From the NCBI GenBank assembly GCA_944377405.1, contig CALWES010000004.1, positions 100,704 through 164,703 of the forward strand: a DNA stretch of 64,000 bases, in the 5' to 3' direction. A model generated the notes under the pieces. The model saw nothing but the letters and a program-made list of their open reading frames with translations, had not been told where the DNA came from and ran no database searches. Shown piece by piece: positions 17,508 to 26,712 of this stretch; position 1 is the first letter of the stretch; each line of letters starts with the position of its first letter. The stretch comes from an uncultured Lachnospiraceae bacterium (GTDB lineage Bacteria; Bacillota; Clostridia; Lachnospirales; Lachnospiraceae). The position numbers and the translations under genes were made by a program.

Positions 17508-18346
17508 AGAAGGGCTGCGGCTGCCAGAACCGCCAGCAGGGCGCTGAGGCACTGGGAGACCGCAAGGGAGGTGCCTGGGATCAGCAGCTGATCCGTCCGG
17601 AGGCCTTCGATGAAAAAGCGGCCGATCCCGTATAACAGAAAATAGAGCGCAAGGATCTGTCCGGTCCATTTCTGCTTATGCTTTCCGAACCAGATGAGGA
17701 AGAGCAGAGAGGCAAGGTTCCAGACAGATTCATATAAGAAGGTGGGGTGGACCTGGATATAGGCCACCCCATTATCCATGATACGGTGGGCAGCCACCTC
17801 CGGAGAGATCATGGAGGGGTTCACCAGAGCCTCCCGGATCCGCATGGCAAAGAGGGAATCGGTGTAGCCTCCGAAGGCCTCACAGTTGAAGAAATTGCCC
17901 CAGCGCCCCAGGATCTGGCCGCAGAGGAGCCCCAGGACACCCGTATCCGCCAGCTGGAAAAAGGAAAGCTTTTTGATCCGGGTATACACAAGGGCCGTCA
18001 GGACAGCGGCGATGATGCCGCCGTAAATGGCAAGGCCTCCGCCCCGGATATTGAGGATCTGGTCGGGATGGGCGCTGTAATAGTCCCACTGGAAGGCCAC
18101 ATAATAGATCCTGGCTCCGATGATGGAGATGATGATGGCATAAAGGGCAAAATCCAGATAGATATCCGGATCCTGGCCCCGGCGCCGGGCGTCCCACTGG
18201 GCCAGAAGGAGTCCCAGGATCATGCCGGTGCCGATGATGATGCCGTAGAAGGCAATGCGAAACCCGAAAACGGTAATGTGATTCGGCAGATGCCGGATCA
18301 GGATACCGAGATGGGGGAAGATCAGATCCGCGCCATGATAGCTCAT
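17486..18346 (-). CDS. lgt: Prolipoprotein diacylglyceryl transferase
   Basis: A 286-residue multi-spanning membrane enzyme that transfers diacylglycerol from phosphatidylglycerol to the lipobox Cys of prelipoproteins. Seen are YGIIIGTG near the N-terminus, [10 protein letters not shown], the family signature [14 protein letters not shown] and HPTFLYES. About seven hydrophobic helices fit the known topology. AAAGGAC lies upstream of the ATG. Its 3' end overlaps that of uvrA, so the two messages are complementary at their ends. Confidence 0.95.
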   Translation of the reverse strand: MSYHGADLIFPHLGILIRHLPNHITVFGFRIAFYGIIIGTGMILGLLLAQWDARRRGQDPDIYLDFALYAIIISIIGARIYYVAFQWDYYSAHPDQILNIRGGGLAIYGGIIAAVLTALVYTRIKKLSFFQLADTGVLGLLCGQILGRWGNFFNCEAFGGYTDSLFAMRIREALVNPSMISPEVAAHRIMDNGVAYIQVHPTFLYESVWNLASLLFLIWFGKHKQKWTGQILALYFLLYGIGRFFIEGLRTDQLLIPGTSLAVSQCLSALLAVLAAAALLYRSRRR

Positions 18347-18390
18347 AGATAAAAGTCCTTTCTGAATATCAAAGTAGAATGCGTGAACTG

Positions 18391-18419
18391 ATTATACCTT
18401 TTGAAAGAAGCCTTGTCAA
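18391..18419 (-). promoter_or_regulatory. lgt promoter (consensus), sharing its -35 with the ychF promoter
   Basis: On the minus strand TTGACA (18419-18414), 17 bp, TATAAT (18396-18391): both boxes match consensus exactly. The -35 overlaps the plus-strand -35 of ychF by five bases. Confidence 0.75.
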
Positions 18420-18441
18420 AAAATACATTAGAGATTATACT
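18413..18441 (+). promoter_or_regulatory. ychF promoter, back-to-back with the lgt promoter
   Basis: TTGTCA (18413-18418), 17 bp, TATACT (18436-18441). Only one RNA polymerase can occupy the shared TTGTCAA block at a time, so the two divergent promoters should compete. Confidence 0.7.
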
Positions 18442-18502
18442 AAAATATTGAAGAAAGACGTCCGGCGGGAAGCCGGGAAAAGCAAAGATAAAGAGGTGCG
18501 GT

Positions 18503-19600
18503 ATGAAGCTTGGTATCGTGGGGCTTCCCAATGTGGGAAAATCAACCCTGTTCAATTCCATTACAAAGGCAGGAGCGGAATCTGCGAATTATCCCTTCTG
18601 CACGATAGATCCCAACGTAGGCGTGGTGGCGGTGCCGGATGAGCGTCTGACAAAGCTGGCAGCGCTGTATAACTCCGAGAAGATCACCCCTGCAGTCATC
18701 GAATTCGTGGACATCGCCGGCCTGGTAAAGGGCGCCTCCAAGGGCGAGGGCCTTGGCAACCAGTTCCTGGCAAATATCCGGGAATGCGACGCCATCATCC
18801 ATGTGGTCAGATGCTTCGATGACTCCAACGTGATCCATGTGGAGGGATCCGTGGATCCCATCCGCGACATTGAGACCATCAACCTGGAGCTGATCTTCTC
18901 CGATCTGGAGATGCTGGAAAAGCGGATCGGAAAGACGGCAAAGCTGGCAAATAACGATAAGGAAGCAAAGAAGGAGCTGGCGGTCCTGAACCGGATCAAG
19001 GAGCGGCTGGAGGCAGGAAAACCCGCCAGAGGCATCGAGATCGAGGACGAGGAGGAAGAAAAGTTTGTGAACTCCCTCTTCCTTCTGACCTGGAAGCCGG
19101 TGATCTTTGCCGCCAATGTGGCGGAGGAGGATCTGGCTGACGACGGAGCCTCCAATGATTATGTGAAGGCCGTACGGGAATATGCTGCGGAGAGCGGCTG
19201 CGGCGTATTCGTGATCTCCGCCAGGATCGAAGAGGAGATCGCAGAGCTGGACGACGCGGAGAAGGCGGAATATCTGGAGACCCTGGGCCTTACGGAGTCC
19301 GGCCTGGACAAGCTGATCCGGGCCAGCTATGATCTGCTGGGACTGATGTCCTTCCTGACGGCAGGAGAGAAGGAGACCAGGGCCTGGACCATCAAGAAGG
19401 GCACCAAGGCGCCCCAGGCAGCAGGCAAGATCCACTCCGACTTCGAGAGGGGCTTTATCCGGGCAGAGGTCATCAACTATCAGGAACTTCTGGACTGCGG
19501 TTCCCTGGCGGCAGCCAAGGAAAAGGGCCTGGTAAGGCTGGAAGGAAAGGACTATGTGGTCCAGGACGGAGACACCATCCTCTTCCGCTTCAATGTATAA
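18503..19600 (+). CDS. ychF: Redox-regulated ribosome-binding ATPase YchF (OLA1 family)
   Basis: A 365-residue P-loop protein of the Obg-HflX group that hydrolyses ATP rather than GTP and binds ribosomes. G1 is GLPNVGKST at residues 7-15, the switch region has SANYPFCTIDPN, G3 is DIAGL and the C-terminal TGS domain includes TIKKGTKAPQAAGKIHSDFERGF (written here only as a landmark, near residue 295). A coiled-coil insertion lies at about 130-170. GAGGTG precedes the ATG. It is a single-gene unit between a divergent promoter and a terminator. Confidence 0.95.
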   Translation: MKLGIVGLPNVGKSTLFNSITKAGAESANYPFCTIDPNVGVVAVPDERLTKLAALYNSEKITPAVIEFVDIAGLVKGASKGEGLGNQFLANIRECDAIIHVVRCFDDSNVIHVEGSVDPIRDIETINLELIFSDLEMLEKRIGKTAKLANNDKEAKKELAVLNRIKERLEAGKPARGIEIEDEEEEKFVNSLFLLTWKPVIFAANVAEEDLADDGASNDYVKAVREYAAESGCGVFVISARIEEEIAELDDAEKAEYLETLGLTESGLDKLIRASYDLLGLMSFLTAGEKETRAWTIKKGTKAPQAAGKIHSDFERGFIRAEVINYQELLDCGSLAAAKEKGLVRLEGKDYVVQDGDTILFRFNV

Positions 19601-19633
19601 GAAGCAGTAAAACAGACTGTGAAAGAAAAGAAG

Positions 19634-19669
19634 GGCACGTGATGAAAAAAAATTCATCATGTGCCTTTT
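19634..19669 (+). terminator. Terminator of ychF
   Basis: GGCACGTGATGAA (19634-19646) pairs with TTCATCATGTGCC (19653-19665) with one wobble, followed by TTTT. Confidence 0.85.
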
Positions 19670-19763
19670 CCGATTTCAAACCAGAAGGGGAATGAATGGA
19701 AAAACTGGAAAAACAGGACACAAAAGTCCTTGATTTACGCGGGGTACATGTGTTCGGAGAAAC

Positions 19764-19807
19764 AAAACCACTACATCTAGTATGGAAATACAAGATGTGG
19801 TGGTTTT
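19764..19807. repeat. Long inverted repeat upstream of mraZ
   Basis: AAAACCACTACATCT (19764-19778) and AGATGTGGTGGTTTT (19793-19807) form a 15-bp stem with one G-T wobble and a 14-base loop. It has A and T runs at its ends and could be a two-way terminator. Each arm with its loop side also resembles an NrdR box (core CTACATCTAG at 19771 and CAAGATGTGG at 19791, 20 bp apart). The rest of 19670-19860 holds nothing I recognise. Confidence 0.6.
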
Positions 19808-19860
19808 CATTATGAAAGGGAAAATTCTTTCAAAAACCTTAAAAAATCGGTCCAAAAAGC

Positions 19861-19889
19861 TTGACTCAGCCCATAGAATCGTCGATAAT
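19861..19889 (+). promoter_or_regulatory. Promoter of the mraZ division cluster
   Basis: TTGACT (19861-19866), 17 bp, GATAAT (19884-19889). Transcription would begin at about 19896, the first base of the MraZ boxes. Confidence 0.6.
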
Positions 19890-19895
19890 ATAGAA

Positions 19896-19932
19896 AAAGT
19901 GGCAGAAAGTGGTAATTAGTGGAGTAAAGTGG
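19896..19932 (+). promoter_or_regulatory. Four MraZ-binding boxes
   Basis: AAAGTGG at 19896, AAAGTGG at 19906, TTAGTGG at 19916 and AAAGTGG at 19926 repeat every ten bases up to the mraZ ATG. MraZ is known to repress its own operon by binding tandem GTGG-type repeats with this spacing. The block occupies the predicted transcription start and the ribosome site. Confidence 0.85.
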
Positions 19933-19933
19933 C

Positions 19934-20365
19934 ATGTTCATCGGTGAGTATAATCACACAATCGATGCAAAAGGACGCCTGATCATCCCCGCAAAGCTCA
20001 GAGATGAGCTTGGGGATCATTTTGTTGTGACCAAGGGCCTGGACGGATGCCTGAGCATTTACGCCATGAATGAATGGAAGGCTCTGGAAGCCAAGATCCA
20101 CGCACTGCCCCTTACCAATCCCAGCGCCAGAAAGTTCTCCCGTTTCATCCTGGCAGGCGCAGCTGAATGCGAGCTTGACAAGATGGGAAGGATCCTGCTT
20201 CCTCAGGTACTGCGGCAGGCGGCAGAGCTCAACAAGGAAGTGGTCCTTGTGGGCGTAGGCAGCCGCATCGAGATCTGGGACAAGGATAAATGGACCGCCG
20301 CAAGCTCCTATGATGAAGAGGATATGAGCGAAGTGGCACAGAACCTGGAAGGACTTGGGATCTGA
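19934..20365 (+). CDS. mraZ: Transcriptional regulator MraZ
   Basis: A 143-residue protein with two AbrB-like repeats, each with the DNA-contact DxxGR motif: DAKGRLIIP (about 12-20) and DKMGRILLP (about 80-88). MraZ forms a ring of eight to twelve subunits and represses the dcw promoter. GTGGAG before the ATG is part of the boxes it should bind, so binding could also affect translation in principle. Its stop overlaps the rsmH start by one base (TGATG). Confidence 0.96.
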   Translation: MFIGEYNHTIDAKGRLIIPAKLRDELGDHFVVTKGLDGCLSIYAMNEWKALEAKIHALPLTNPSARKFSRFILAGAAECELDKMGRILLPQVLRQAAELNKEVVLVGVGSRIEIWDKDKWTAASSYDEEDMSEVAQNLEGLGI

Positions 20366-21303
20366 TGTTTGTACATAAATCAGTATTGTTTGATGAGACC
20401 ATAGAAGCCCTGGCCATCCGGCCGGATGGAATCTATGTGGATGGCACCCTGGGAGGCGGCGGCCACAGCTTCGGCATCGCCCAGCGGCTTACGGAGGGCG
20501 GACGGCTGATCGGCATCGACCGGGACGAGGACGCCATTGCAGCCGCTACGGAGCGGCTCCGGCCCTACGCCGACAGAGTGACTCTGATCCGCGGAAATTA
20601 CGAGGATACAGTAAGGATCGTAAAGGAAGACCTGGGGATCCCGGGGATCGACGGGATGCTTTTGGATCTTGGGGTCTCCTCCTATCAGTTTGACGAGGCG
20701 GAGAGAGGATTTTCCTATCGGGAAGAAGCTCCCCTTGACATGAGGATGGACCGGAGGGATGAAAAGAGCGCCTACGAGGTGGTAAACGGCTACCCGGAAA
20801 ACGAGCTTTACCGCATCATCCGGGATTACGGAGAGGACCGCTTCGCAAAGAACATTGCAAAGCATATCGCGGCGGAACGGGCAAAGAACCCGATCCGGAC
20901 CACCACGGAGCTTTCAGAGATCATAAAACAGGCCATACCGGCCCGCTGCAGAGAGGGAGGCGGCCATCCGGCAAAGAGGACCTTTCAGGCCATCCGGATC
21001 GAGGTGAACAGGGAACTGGATATCCTGCGGGATTCCCTGGAGGGCCTCATAGATCTTCTGAATCCGGGAGGCAGGCTCTGCATCATCACCTTCCACAGTC
21101 TGGAAGATCGGATCGTAAAATCCGCCTTTCGCAAGGCAGAGGATCCATGTATCTGCCCGCCGGATTTTCCGGTCTGTGTCTGTGGCAGGAAATCAAAAGG
21201 AAAGATCATCACCAGGAAGCCAATCGTTTCCGGTGAACAGGAATTGAGGGAGAACCCGAGAGCCCACAGTGCGAAGCTCCGGGTATTTGAGAAACAGGGG
21301 TAA
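20365..21303 (+). CDS. rsmH: 16S rRNA (cytosine1402-N4)-methyltransferase
   Basis: A 312-residue SAM-dependent methyltransferase modifying C1402 of 16S rRNA. The SAM motif is [14 protein letters not shown], followed by [19 protein letters not shown], and [12 protein letters not shown] in the C-terminal half. It is coupled to mraZ by a one-base overlap and is the usual second gene of the dcw cluster. Confidence 0.97.
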   Translation: MFVHKSVLFDETIEALAIRPDGIYVDGTLGGGGHSFGIAQRLTEGGRLIGIDRDEDAIAAATERLRPYADRVTLIRGNYEDTVRIVKEDLGIPGIDGMLLDLGVSSYQFDEAERGFSYREEAPLDMRMDRRDEKSAYEVVNGYPENELYRIIRDYGEDRFAKNIAKHIAAERAKNPIRTTTELSEIIKQAIPARCREGGGHPAKRTFQAIRIEVNRELDILRDSLEGLIDLLNPGGRLCIITFHSLEDRIVKSAFRKAEDPCICPPDFPVCVCGRKSKGKIITRKPIVSGEQELRENPRAHSAKLRVFEKQG

Positions 21304-21308
21304 ATGAG

Positions 21309-21815
21309 ATGGCACGCAGCATGAGTGCGAAAAATGGAAGAGCGTCAAACCGCATGCATTACGCCGGGGGATATTACACGGAGGGAAACACGGTCAGAAA
21401 GATCGAGGCACTTCCCGCCCGGACCAGGCAGGAGCGGCAGAAGACAGGAGCAAAGCGGCGCCCGGCACGGCAGAGAGTTGTCCGGACAGGGCTTTCCATT
21501 GACCTGCCCTTCCTTTTCATGCTGACGGTGGCGGTCATCGCCACTCTGGTGATCTGCTTTCAGTACCTTTGCCTCACCGCTTCCATAGATGCACATATGG
21601 ATCAGATCGAAGCTCTGGAGACTCAGCTTGAGAACCTGAAGACGGAAAACGACGCTCTGGAGCAGAGCATCGATACCTCCGTGGATCTGAACTATGTGTA
21701 CGATGTCGCAGTCAATGAGCTGGGCATGATCCATGCCGGCAAGGATAACATCATAAGCTATGACAAAACGGAAAGCGAGTATGTAAGACAATATGAGGAC
21801 ATCCCAAAAGAATAA
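21309..21815 (+). CDS. ftsL: FtsL-like cell division protein
   Basis: A 168-residue bitopic protein: a basic cytoplasmic tail (about 1-62), one membrane helix (about 63-88, FLFMLTVAVIATLVICF), then a leucine-zipper-like coiled coil (about 92-120, IEALETQLENLKTENDALE). Position between rsmH and the division transpeptidase and this topology identify it as FtsL, which with FtsQ (DivIB) and a DivIC partner recruits and activates FtsW-FtsI. Sequence similarity alone is weak, as always in this family. It overlaps ftsI by 23 bases. Confidence 0.85.
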   Translation: MARSMSAKNGRASNRMHYAGGYYTEGNTVRKIEALPARTRQERQKTGAKRRPARQRVVRTGLSIDLPFLFMLTVAVIATLVICFQYLCLTASIDAHMDQIEALETQLENLKTENDALEQSIDTSVDLNYVYDVAVNELGMIHAGKDNIISYDKTESEYVRQYEDIPKE

Positions 21816-24219
21816 TCACGAAAGGGAGCGGGGCCACGGTCCCGCACCTTTTGCAGCATATATGAAGGAAAAGCTGGCAGCCGCAGTCATCATCGTAGCG
21901 CTGGCTTTATTTGCGCTAGTGGGGAAAATTTATCAGATCCAGCGGGACAACAGTGAGGATTATAACAAGATCGTCCTGTCCCAGCGGCAGTCGGAGTATG
22001 TGTCCCAGACCATCCCCTACAAGCGGGGAGATATCTATGACCGGAACGGAAACCGCCTGGCCTACAGCGAGAAGGTCTACAACCTGATCCTGGATCCGAG
22101 ACAGATGGTGGCTTCCGAGGGCGATACCTCCAACGGCCAGGCCGCAAACTACGACGTGGTGGATACCACCGTGGACGCCATAGCGGAGTATTTCGGGGAC
22201 GACAGGGCGGAAGTACTGGCGGCTGTGGAAGCCAGACCCAACTCCTCCTACGTCAGATACAAGCGGGAGATCAGCTACGACGACCGTCAGGGCTTCCTGG
22301 CCTACTGTGACCAGAAGGAGGAGGAATTTGCCCAGAGCGAGGACGCCAATGTCCGGAAGAAGCGGATCCGGGGCGTCTGGTTCGAGGATGAGTACAAGCG
22401 GAAATATCCCTACAACTCCCTGGCCTGCAACGTGGTGGGCTTTGCTTCGGCAGACGGTACCACGGGAACCGGCGGTGTGGAGCAGTATTACAACGATACC
22501 CTGACGGGCACCAACGGCAGGGAATACGGATATCTGGACGATGAGGCGAATCTGGAGCGGGTCATCAAATCCGCGGAGAACGGCAGCAGCCTGGTCCTTA
22601 CCATTGATGCCAACCTCCAGAGCATTGTGGAAAAATATCTGGCAGAGTGGCAGAACGGGGAAATGGGCTCCCAGTCCGCAGCCTGCGTAATGATGGATCC
22701 GAAGACGGGGGAGGTACTGGCCATGGCCAGCACCAATTCCTTCGACCTGAATGACCCCAGAAATACGGGCAGCTACACCGACGAGGAACTCTACCAGTTC
22801 GGCCTGGAAGAGGCGGTGGGCGTTTACCGGCGTGAGAACCCGGAGGCAGCCCCCATCGAAGTGGAGGAGGTCCCTTCCCATTTTACCTATGATGAGATCA
22901 TGTCCTATGGCCAGCAGGTGGCCTGGAACAAGATCTGGAGGAACATCCCAGTCAGCGACGCCTATGAGCCCGGCTCCACTCAGAAGATCTTCACGGTGGC
23001 AGGGGGCCTTGAGGAGGGCGTTATAAAGCCCACCGACAGCTTCAACTGTGAGGGAAACCTTCAGTTTAACGACGGTGTGAACAACTGGAAGATCCAGTGT
23101 GTCAACCGGAACGGCCACGGCTATCTGGATGTGATGGGAGGAATTACCCAGTCCTGTAACGTGGTGATGATGCGTATTGCCCTGGAAGAGGGTCAGGAGA
23201 TGTTCGCCAAGTATCAGCAGATCTTCGGCTTCGGAGATTACACGGACATCGACCTTCCGGCAGAGGCCTCCGGTCTGGTGCCGGATCCGGCTTCCATGGG
23301 ACGGACGGATCTGGCTACAAACTCCTTTGGACAGAACTATACCTGCACCATGATCCAGATGGCGGCAGCCTACTGCTCCATCGTAAACGGAGGAAATTAT
23401 TATGAGCCTCACGTGGTGCGCCAGGTGCTGAATTCCGACGGCGCCGTGGTGGAGGACCGGGAGCCGGTGCTGGTAAGAGAGACCGTATCCCAGTCCACCT
23501 GCAACTTCCTGAAGGAAGCTCTGTTCCAGACCGTTGAGGTGGGAACGGGAAGCGCAGCCGGCGTGGAGGGCTATCATATCGGTGGAAAGACGGGAACGGC
23601 GGAGAAGCTCCCCAGAAGCGCCAAGAACTATCTGGTAAGCTTCTGCGGATTTGCTCCTGTGGAGGATCCCCAGGTGGTCTGCTACGTGATCGTGGACCAG
23701 CCCAATGCAGTGGGTGAAGCTCAGGCTCATTCCTCCTTTGCCTCCGGGATCTTTTCAAAGATCATGGCAGAGGCCCTTCCGGTGCTGAACCAGTACCCGG
23801 AGGGAATGGATGCTTCCGAATACAGAGCGCCTCAGACCGTCCTTCCCGGAAACGAAGAAGGGGACGCCCAGACAGTGATGGGCTCCCAGGAAAGCACGGA
23901 AGCAGAAAGCGAGCAGCCTACGGACGAAGATGGAAATCCCATTGAAAATCCCAGCTCCGCACCTGCCGCATCGGAGGAATTCATCCAGGGAGACAGCGGA
24001 GAGGATCTGGAGCTTCCGGAACCGGCGCTGCAAGGTCTGCAGGAGATGGAAAGCTCCCTGGCAGAGTCCGCACAGGCCTCCTCGGCAGCAGCTTCCATAG
24101 CGGAAACAGCGGATGAAGCTCCGCCGGAGACCGCTGAGGCGGCGGAGGAGGAAACGGGGGATCCCTCGGCAGGGATCCGGCCCGGAGAGGCCCAGGCAAC
24201 CCAGAACATCGAATTGTAA
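21793..24219 (+). CDS. ftsI: Division-specific class B penicillin-binding protein (FtsI/PBP2b type)
   Basis: An 808-residue septal transpeptidase. One membrane helix (about 30-50) is followed by a pedestal domain and the transpeptidase domain with the active-site Ser395 in STQK (395-398), SCN (454-456) and KTG (599-601). There is no PASTA domain, unlike many SpoVD proteins. Instead the last 140 or so residues are an unstructured tail rich in Glu, Ala and Ser, outside the membrane. The ATG at 21793 lies within ftsL with no strong ribosome site, suggesting translational coupling; an ATG at 21862 would leave only seven residues before the helix. Confidence 0.93.
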   Translation: MRTSQKNNHERERGHGPAPFAAYMKEKLAAAVIIVALALFALVGKIYQIQRDNSEDYNKIVLSQRQSEYVSQTIPYKRGDIYDRNGNRLAYSEKVYNLILDPRQMVASEGDTSNGQAANYDVVDTTVDAIAEYFGDDRAEVLAAVEARPNSSYVRYKREISYDDRQGFLAYCDQKEEEFAQSEDANVRKKRIRGVWFEDEYKRKYPYNSLACNVVGFASADGTTGTGGVEQYYNDTLTGTNGREYGYLDDEANLERVIKSAENGSSLVLTIDANLQSIVEKYLAEWQNGEMGSQSAACVMMDPKTGEVLAMASTNSFDLNDPRNTGSYTDEELYQFGLEEAVGVYRRENPEAAPIEVEEVPSHFTYDEIMSYGQQVAWNKIWRNIPVSDAYEPGSTQKIFTVAGGLEEGVIKPTDSFNCEGNLQFNDGVNNWKIQCVNRNGHGYLDVMGGITQSCNVVMMRIALEEGQEMFAKYQQIFGFGDYTDIDLPAEASGLVPDPASMGRTDLATNSFGQNYTCTMIQMAAAYCSIVNGGNYYEPHVVRQVLNSDGAVVEDREPVLVRETVSQSTCNFLKEALFQTVEVGTGSAAGVEGYHIGGKTGTAEKLPRSAKNYLVSFCGFAPVEDPQVVCYVIVDQPNAVGEAQAHSSFASGIFSKIMAEALPVLNQYPEGMDASEYRAPQTVLPGNEEGDAQTVMGSQESTEAESEQPTDEDGNPIENPSSAPAASEEFIQGDSGEDLELPEPALQGLQEMESSLAESAQASSAAASIAETADEAPPETAEAAEEETGDPSAGIRPGEAQATQNIEL

Positions 24220-24263
24220 CGACGGAAAAACATAAATTCTGATTTTGAAAGGAACGTGGTATC

Positions 24264-25259
24264 ATGGCAGGACAGATCACAGAGGGTATTCTCGCCATAT
24301 TTGCAGCCTTTGTGCTGACGGCAGTGATGGGACCCTATTTCATTCCCATGCTGCATCGGATGAAGTTCGGACAGGAGGTACGGGACGACGGCCCTCAGGC
24401 TCATCTGAAAAAGCAGGGCACGCCTACCATGGGAGGCATCATGTTCCTTCTGGCCATTGTGACAACAGGCCTTCTGGCGGTCCTGGGAGGCAAGGGAGAC
24501 CCTGATCTCCTGCTGGTGCTCTTCATGACCGTGGGCTTCGGCCTGGTGGGCTTTGCCGATGACTTCCTGAAGATAAAGAAGCACCAGTCAGAAGGACTGA
24601 ACCCGAAGCAGAAGCTGCTTTTGCAGCTGCTCCTGACGGTGATATTTGCAGCCTTTGTATACACCCACGGCCCCATGGGAGGCAGGATCTGCATTCCCTT
24701 TACGGGGATCGGAGAGGAGGCCCTTACAGTTTCCCTTCCGATCTGGGTGTTCATCCCCTTTGTACTCTTTGTGGTACTGGGAACGGATAACGGAGTGAAT
24801 TTTACGGACGGTCTGGACGGCCTCTGTTCCTCCGTGACCATCGTGACGGCTGCCTTTTTTGCAGTCTGCGGAGCCATGCTTGGATCCGGGATCCTGGTGG
24901 CAGCCTGCAGCGTCATCGGAGCTCTGATGGGCTTTCTGATCTATAACGTATATCCTGCGAAGGTATTCATGGGAGATACGGGATCCCTGGCCCTGGGAGG
25001 CTTTGTGGCGGCAGCAGCCGTGGTATCAGGTATGGAACTCTACATCCCCATCGTGGGATTCATCTATATGATCGAGGTGATCTCCGTCATCATCCAGGTG
25101 ACGTATTTTAAGAAGACCCATGGAAAGCGGTTCTTCCGGATGGCGCCGATCCATCATCACTTCGAGCTTCTTGGTAATTCCGAGACACGGATCGTGGCAG
25201 TATTCACCATCGTCACGGCGCTCTTGTCCCTTCTCGGTTTGATCGGCATCCTTGTATAA
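24264..25259 (+). CDS. mraY: Phospho-N-acetylmuramoyl-pentapeptide-transferase
   Basis: A 331-residue membrane enzyme that makes lipid I from UDP-MurNAc-pentapeptide and undecaprenyl phosphate. It has about ten helices and the motifs KKQGTPTMGG, FADDFLK with the Asp pair, TDGLDGL, NVYPAKVFMGDTGS and the catalytic-loop MAPIHHHFE. AAAGGAACG precedes the ATG. Confidence 0.97.
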   Translation: MAGQITEGILAIFAAFVLTAVMGPYFIPMLHRMKFGQEVRDDGPQAHLKKQGTPTMGGIMFLLAIVTTGLLAVLGGKGDPDLLLVLFMTVGFGLVGFADDFLKIKKHQSEGLNPKQKLLLQLLLTVIFAAFVYTHGPMGGRICIPFTGIGEEALTVSLPIWVFIPFVLFVVLGTDNGVNFTDGLDGLCSSVTIVTAAFFAVCGAMLGSGILVAACSVIGALMGFLIYNVYPAKVFMGDTGSLALGGFVAAAAVVSGMELYIPIVGFIYMIEVISVIIQVTYFKKTHGKRFFRMAPIHHHFELLGNSETRIVAVFTIVTALLSLLGLIGILV

Positions 25260-25302
25260 GAGCAGGATAGGGTAAACAGGTTTTGGCAGGTTGGAGGATA
25301 TT

Positions 25303-26661
25303 ATGGCAGAGAGCAGAAGGGTGTTCGTGGCAGGCACCGGGAAAAGCGGCATTTCCGCCGCAAAGATGATATTGAAAATGGGAGGAGAGGTGATCCTCTA
25401 TAACAGTAACGAGGGAACAGATGAACGGGCGGTGCTCAGCCATTTTGCTCCGGGAGATCCGGTGGAGCTGGTACGGGGGAAGCTTTATCCTTCCCGGCTC
25501 CGGGGTGTCAACCTGGCCATCATGAGCCCCGGCATCCCGCTGACAGCCCCCTTCGTTCCGGTCCTGGACAGCGCCAAGATCCCCCTGATCGGAGAGCTGG
25601 AGCTCGCTTACCAGGCCTCCAAGGGAAAGCTGGCCGCCATTACGGGAACCAACGGAAAGACCACCACCACAGCCCTGGTGGGGGAGATCCTGAAAAAGCA
25701 CTACGAGGACGTCCACGTGGTGGGAAACATCGGGAACCCCTTTACGGAGGAGGCCCTGGATACGGGAGAGGACTCCGCCACGGTGGTGGAGGTGAGCTCC
25801 TTTATGCTGGAGACCATCATGGACTTCCATCCCAATGTCTCCGCCATCCTGAACATCACACCGGATCATCTGGACCGTCACGGCACCATGGAGAACTATA
25901 CCCGCTGCAAGGAGGCCATTGCCCTCAACCAGACGGAGGAGGACTGGATCATCCTGAATTATGACGATCCGGAGCTTCGCAGATTCGGGAAGGAGAAGTC
26001 CCTGAAGCCCCATGTCATCTGGTTTTCCTCCACGGAGGAGGTGCCAGAGGGCATGTATCTGAAGGAGGACGACATCTTCTTTAAGGAAAAGGGAACCACC
26101 ACCCATGTGGTGAACACAGGGGAACTTCAGCTCCTTGGCAGGCATAATTATGAAAATGTCATGGCGGCGGCAGCCATCGGGCTTAAGATGGGCGTTCCGC
26201 TGCTGAAGGTCATAGAGGCCCTGAAGAAGTTCAAGGCGGTGGAGCACAGAATCGAGTTCGTGCGGGAGCGCTGCGGCGTCAAGTACTATAATGACTCCAA
26301 GGGGACCAATCCCGATGCGGCCATCCAGGCCTTAAAGGCCATGCCCGGCCCCACCATCCTCATCGGAGGCGGCTATGATAAGAATGCCCAGTATGATGAC
26401 TGGGTAAAGCTGTTCCCGGGAAGAGTCAAGCACCTGGTACTTCTGGGACAGACCCGGGACAAGATCTCGGAATGCTGCAAAAAGTACGGCTTTACGGAGA
26501 TCATGTACGCAGAAGACATGGACGAGGCCGTAAAGGCCTGTGCCTCCTATGCGGATGTGGGAGACTATGTGCTCTTAAGCCCCGCCTGTGCCAGCTGGGG
26601 CATGTTCGATAATTTCGAGGAACGGGGCAGGATCTTCAAGGAGTGCGTCAATAATCTGTAA
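25303..26661 (+). CDS. murD: UDP-N-acetylmuramoylalanine--D-glutamate ligase
   Basis: A 452-residue Mur ligase adding D-Glu to UDP-MurNAc-L-Ala. The N-terminus is a Rossmann-like domain (GTGKSGISAAKM). The ATP loop is GTNGKTTTTALVG (around residue 110), followed by EVSSFMLE, NITPDHLDRH, and YNDSKGTNPDAA in the C-terminal domain. The ATG at 25303 has GGAGGA five bases upstream; a TTG at 25291 lies across that ribosome site and is rejected. Confidence 0.97.
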   Translation: MAESRRVFVAGTGKSGISAAKMILKMGGEVILYNSNEGTDERAVLSHFAPGDPVELVRGKLYPSRLRGVNLAIMSPGIPLTAPFVPVLDSAKIPLIGELELAYQASKGKLAAITGTNGKTTTTALVGEILKKHYEDVHVVGNIGNPFTEEALDTGEDSATVVEVSSFMLETIMDFHPNVSAILNITPDHLDRHGTMENYTRCKEAIALNQTEEDWIILNYDDPELRRFGKEKSLKPHVIWFSSTEEVPEGMYLKEDDIFFKEKGTTTHVVNTGELQLLGRHNYENVMAAAAIGLKMGVPLLKVIEALKKFKAVEHRIEFVRERCGVKYYNDSKGTNPDAAIQALKAMPGPTILIGGGYDKNAQYDDWVKLFPGRVKHLVLLGQTRDKISECCKKYGFTEIMYAEDMDEAVKACASYADVGDYVLLSPACASWGMFDNFEERGRIFKECVNNL

Positions 26662-26712
26662 TAAACAGTGCCGGAGAAGACACTGTTACGGAAAAGAAGG
26701 GAGAGCAGGCAG

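Noticed and set aside
15654..17669. 671-residue antisense ORF opposite uvrA
   Set aside because: uvrA is certain on the other strand; long antisense frames arise from the G/C-ending codon bias.
19590..19793. 67-residue minus-strand ORF in the ychF-mraZ gap
   Set aside because: It crosses the ychF terminator and the inverted repeat, lacks a ribosome site and resembles nothing.
21916..23730. 604-residue antisense ORF opposite ftsI
   Set aside because: Same codon-bias artefact; rich in His, Leu and Val with no domain.
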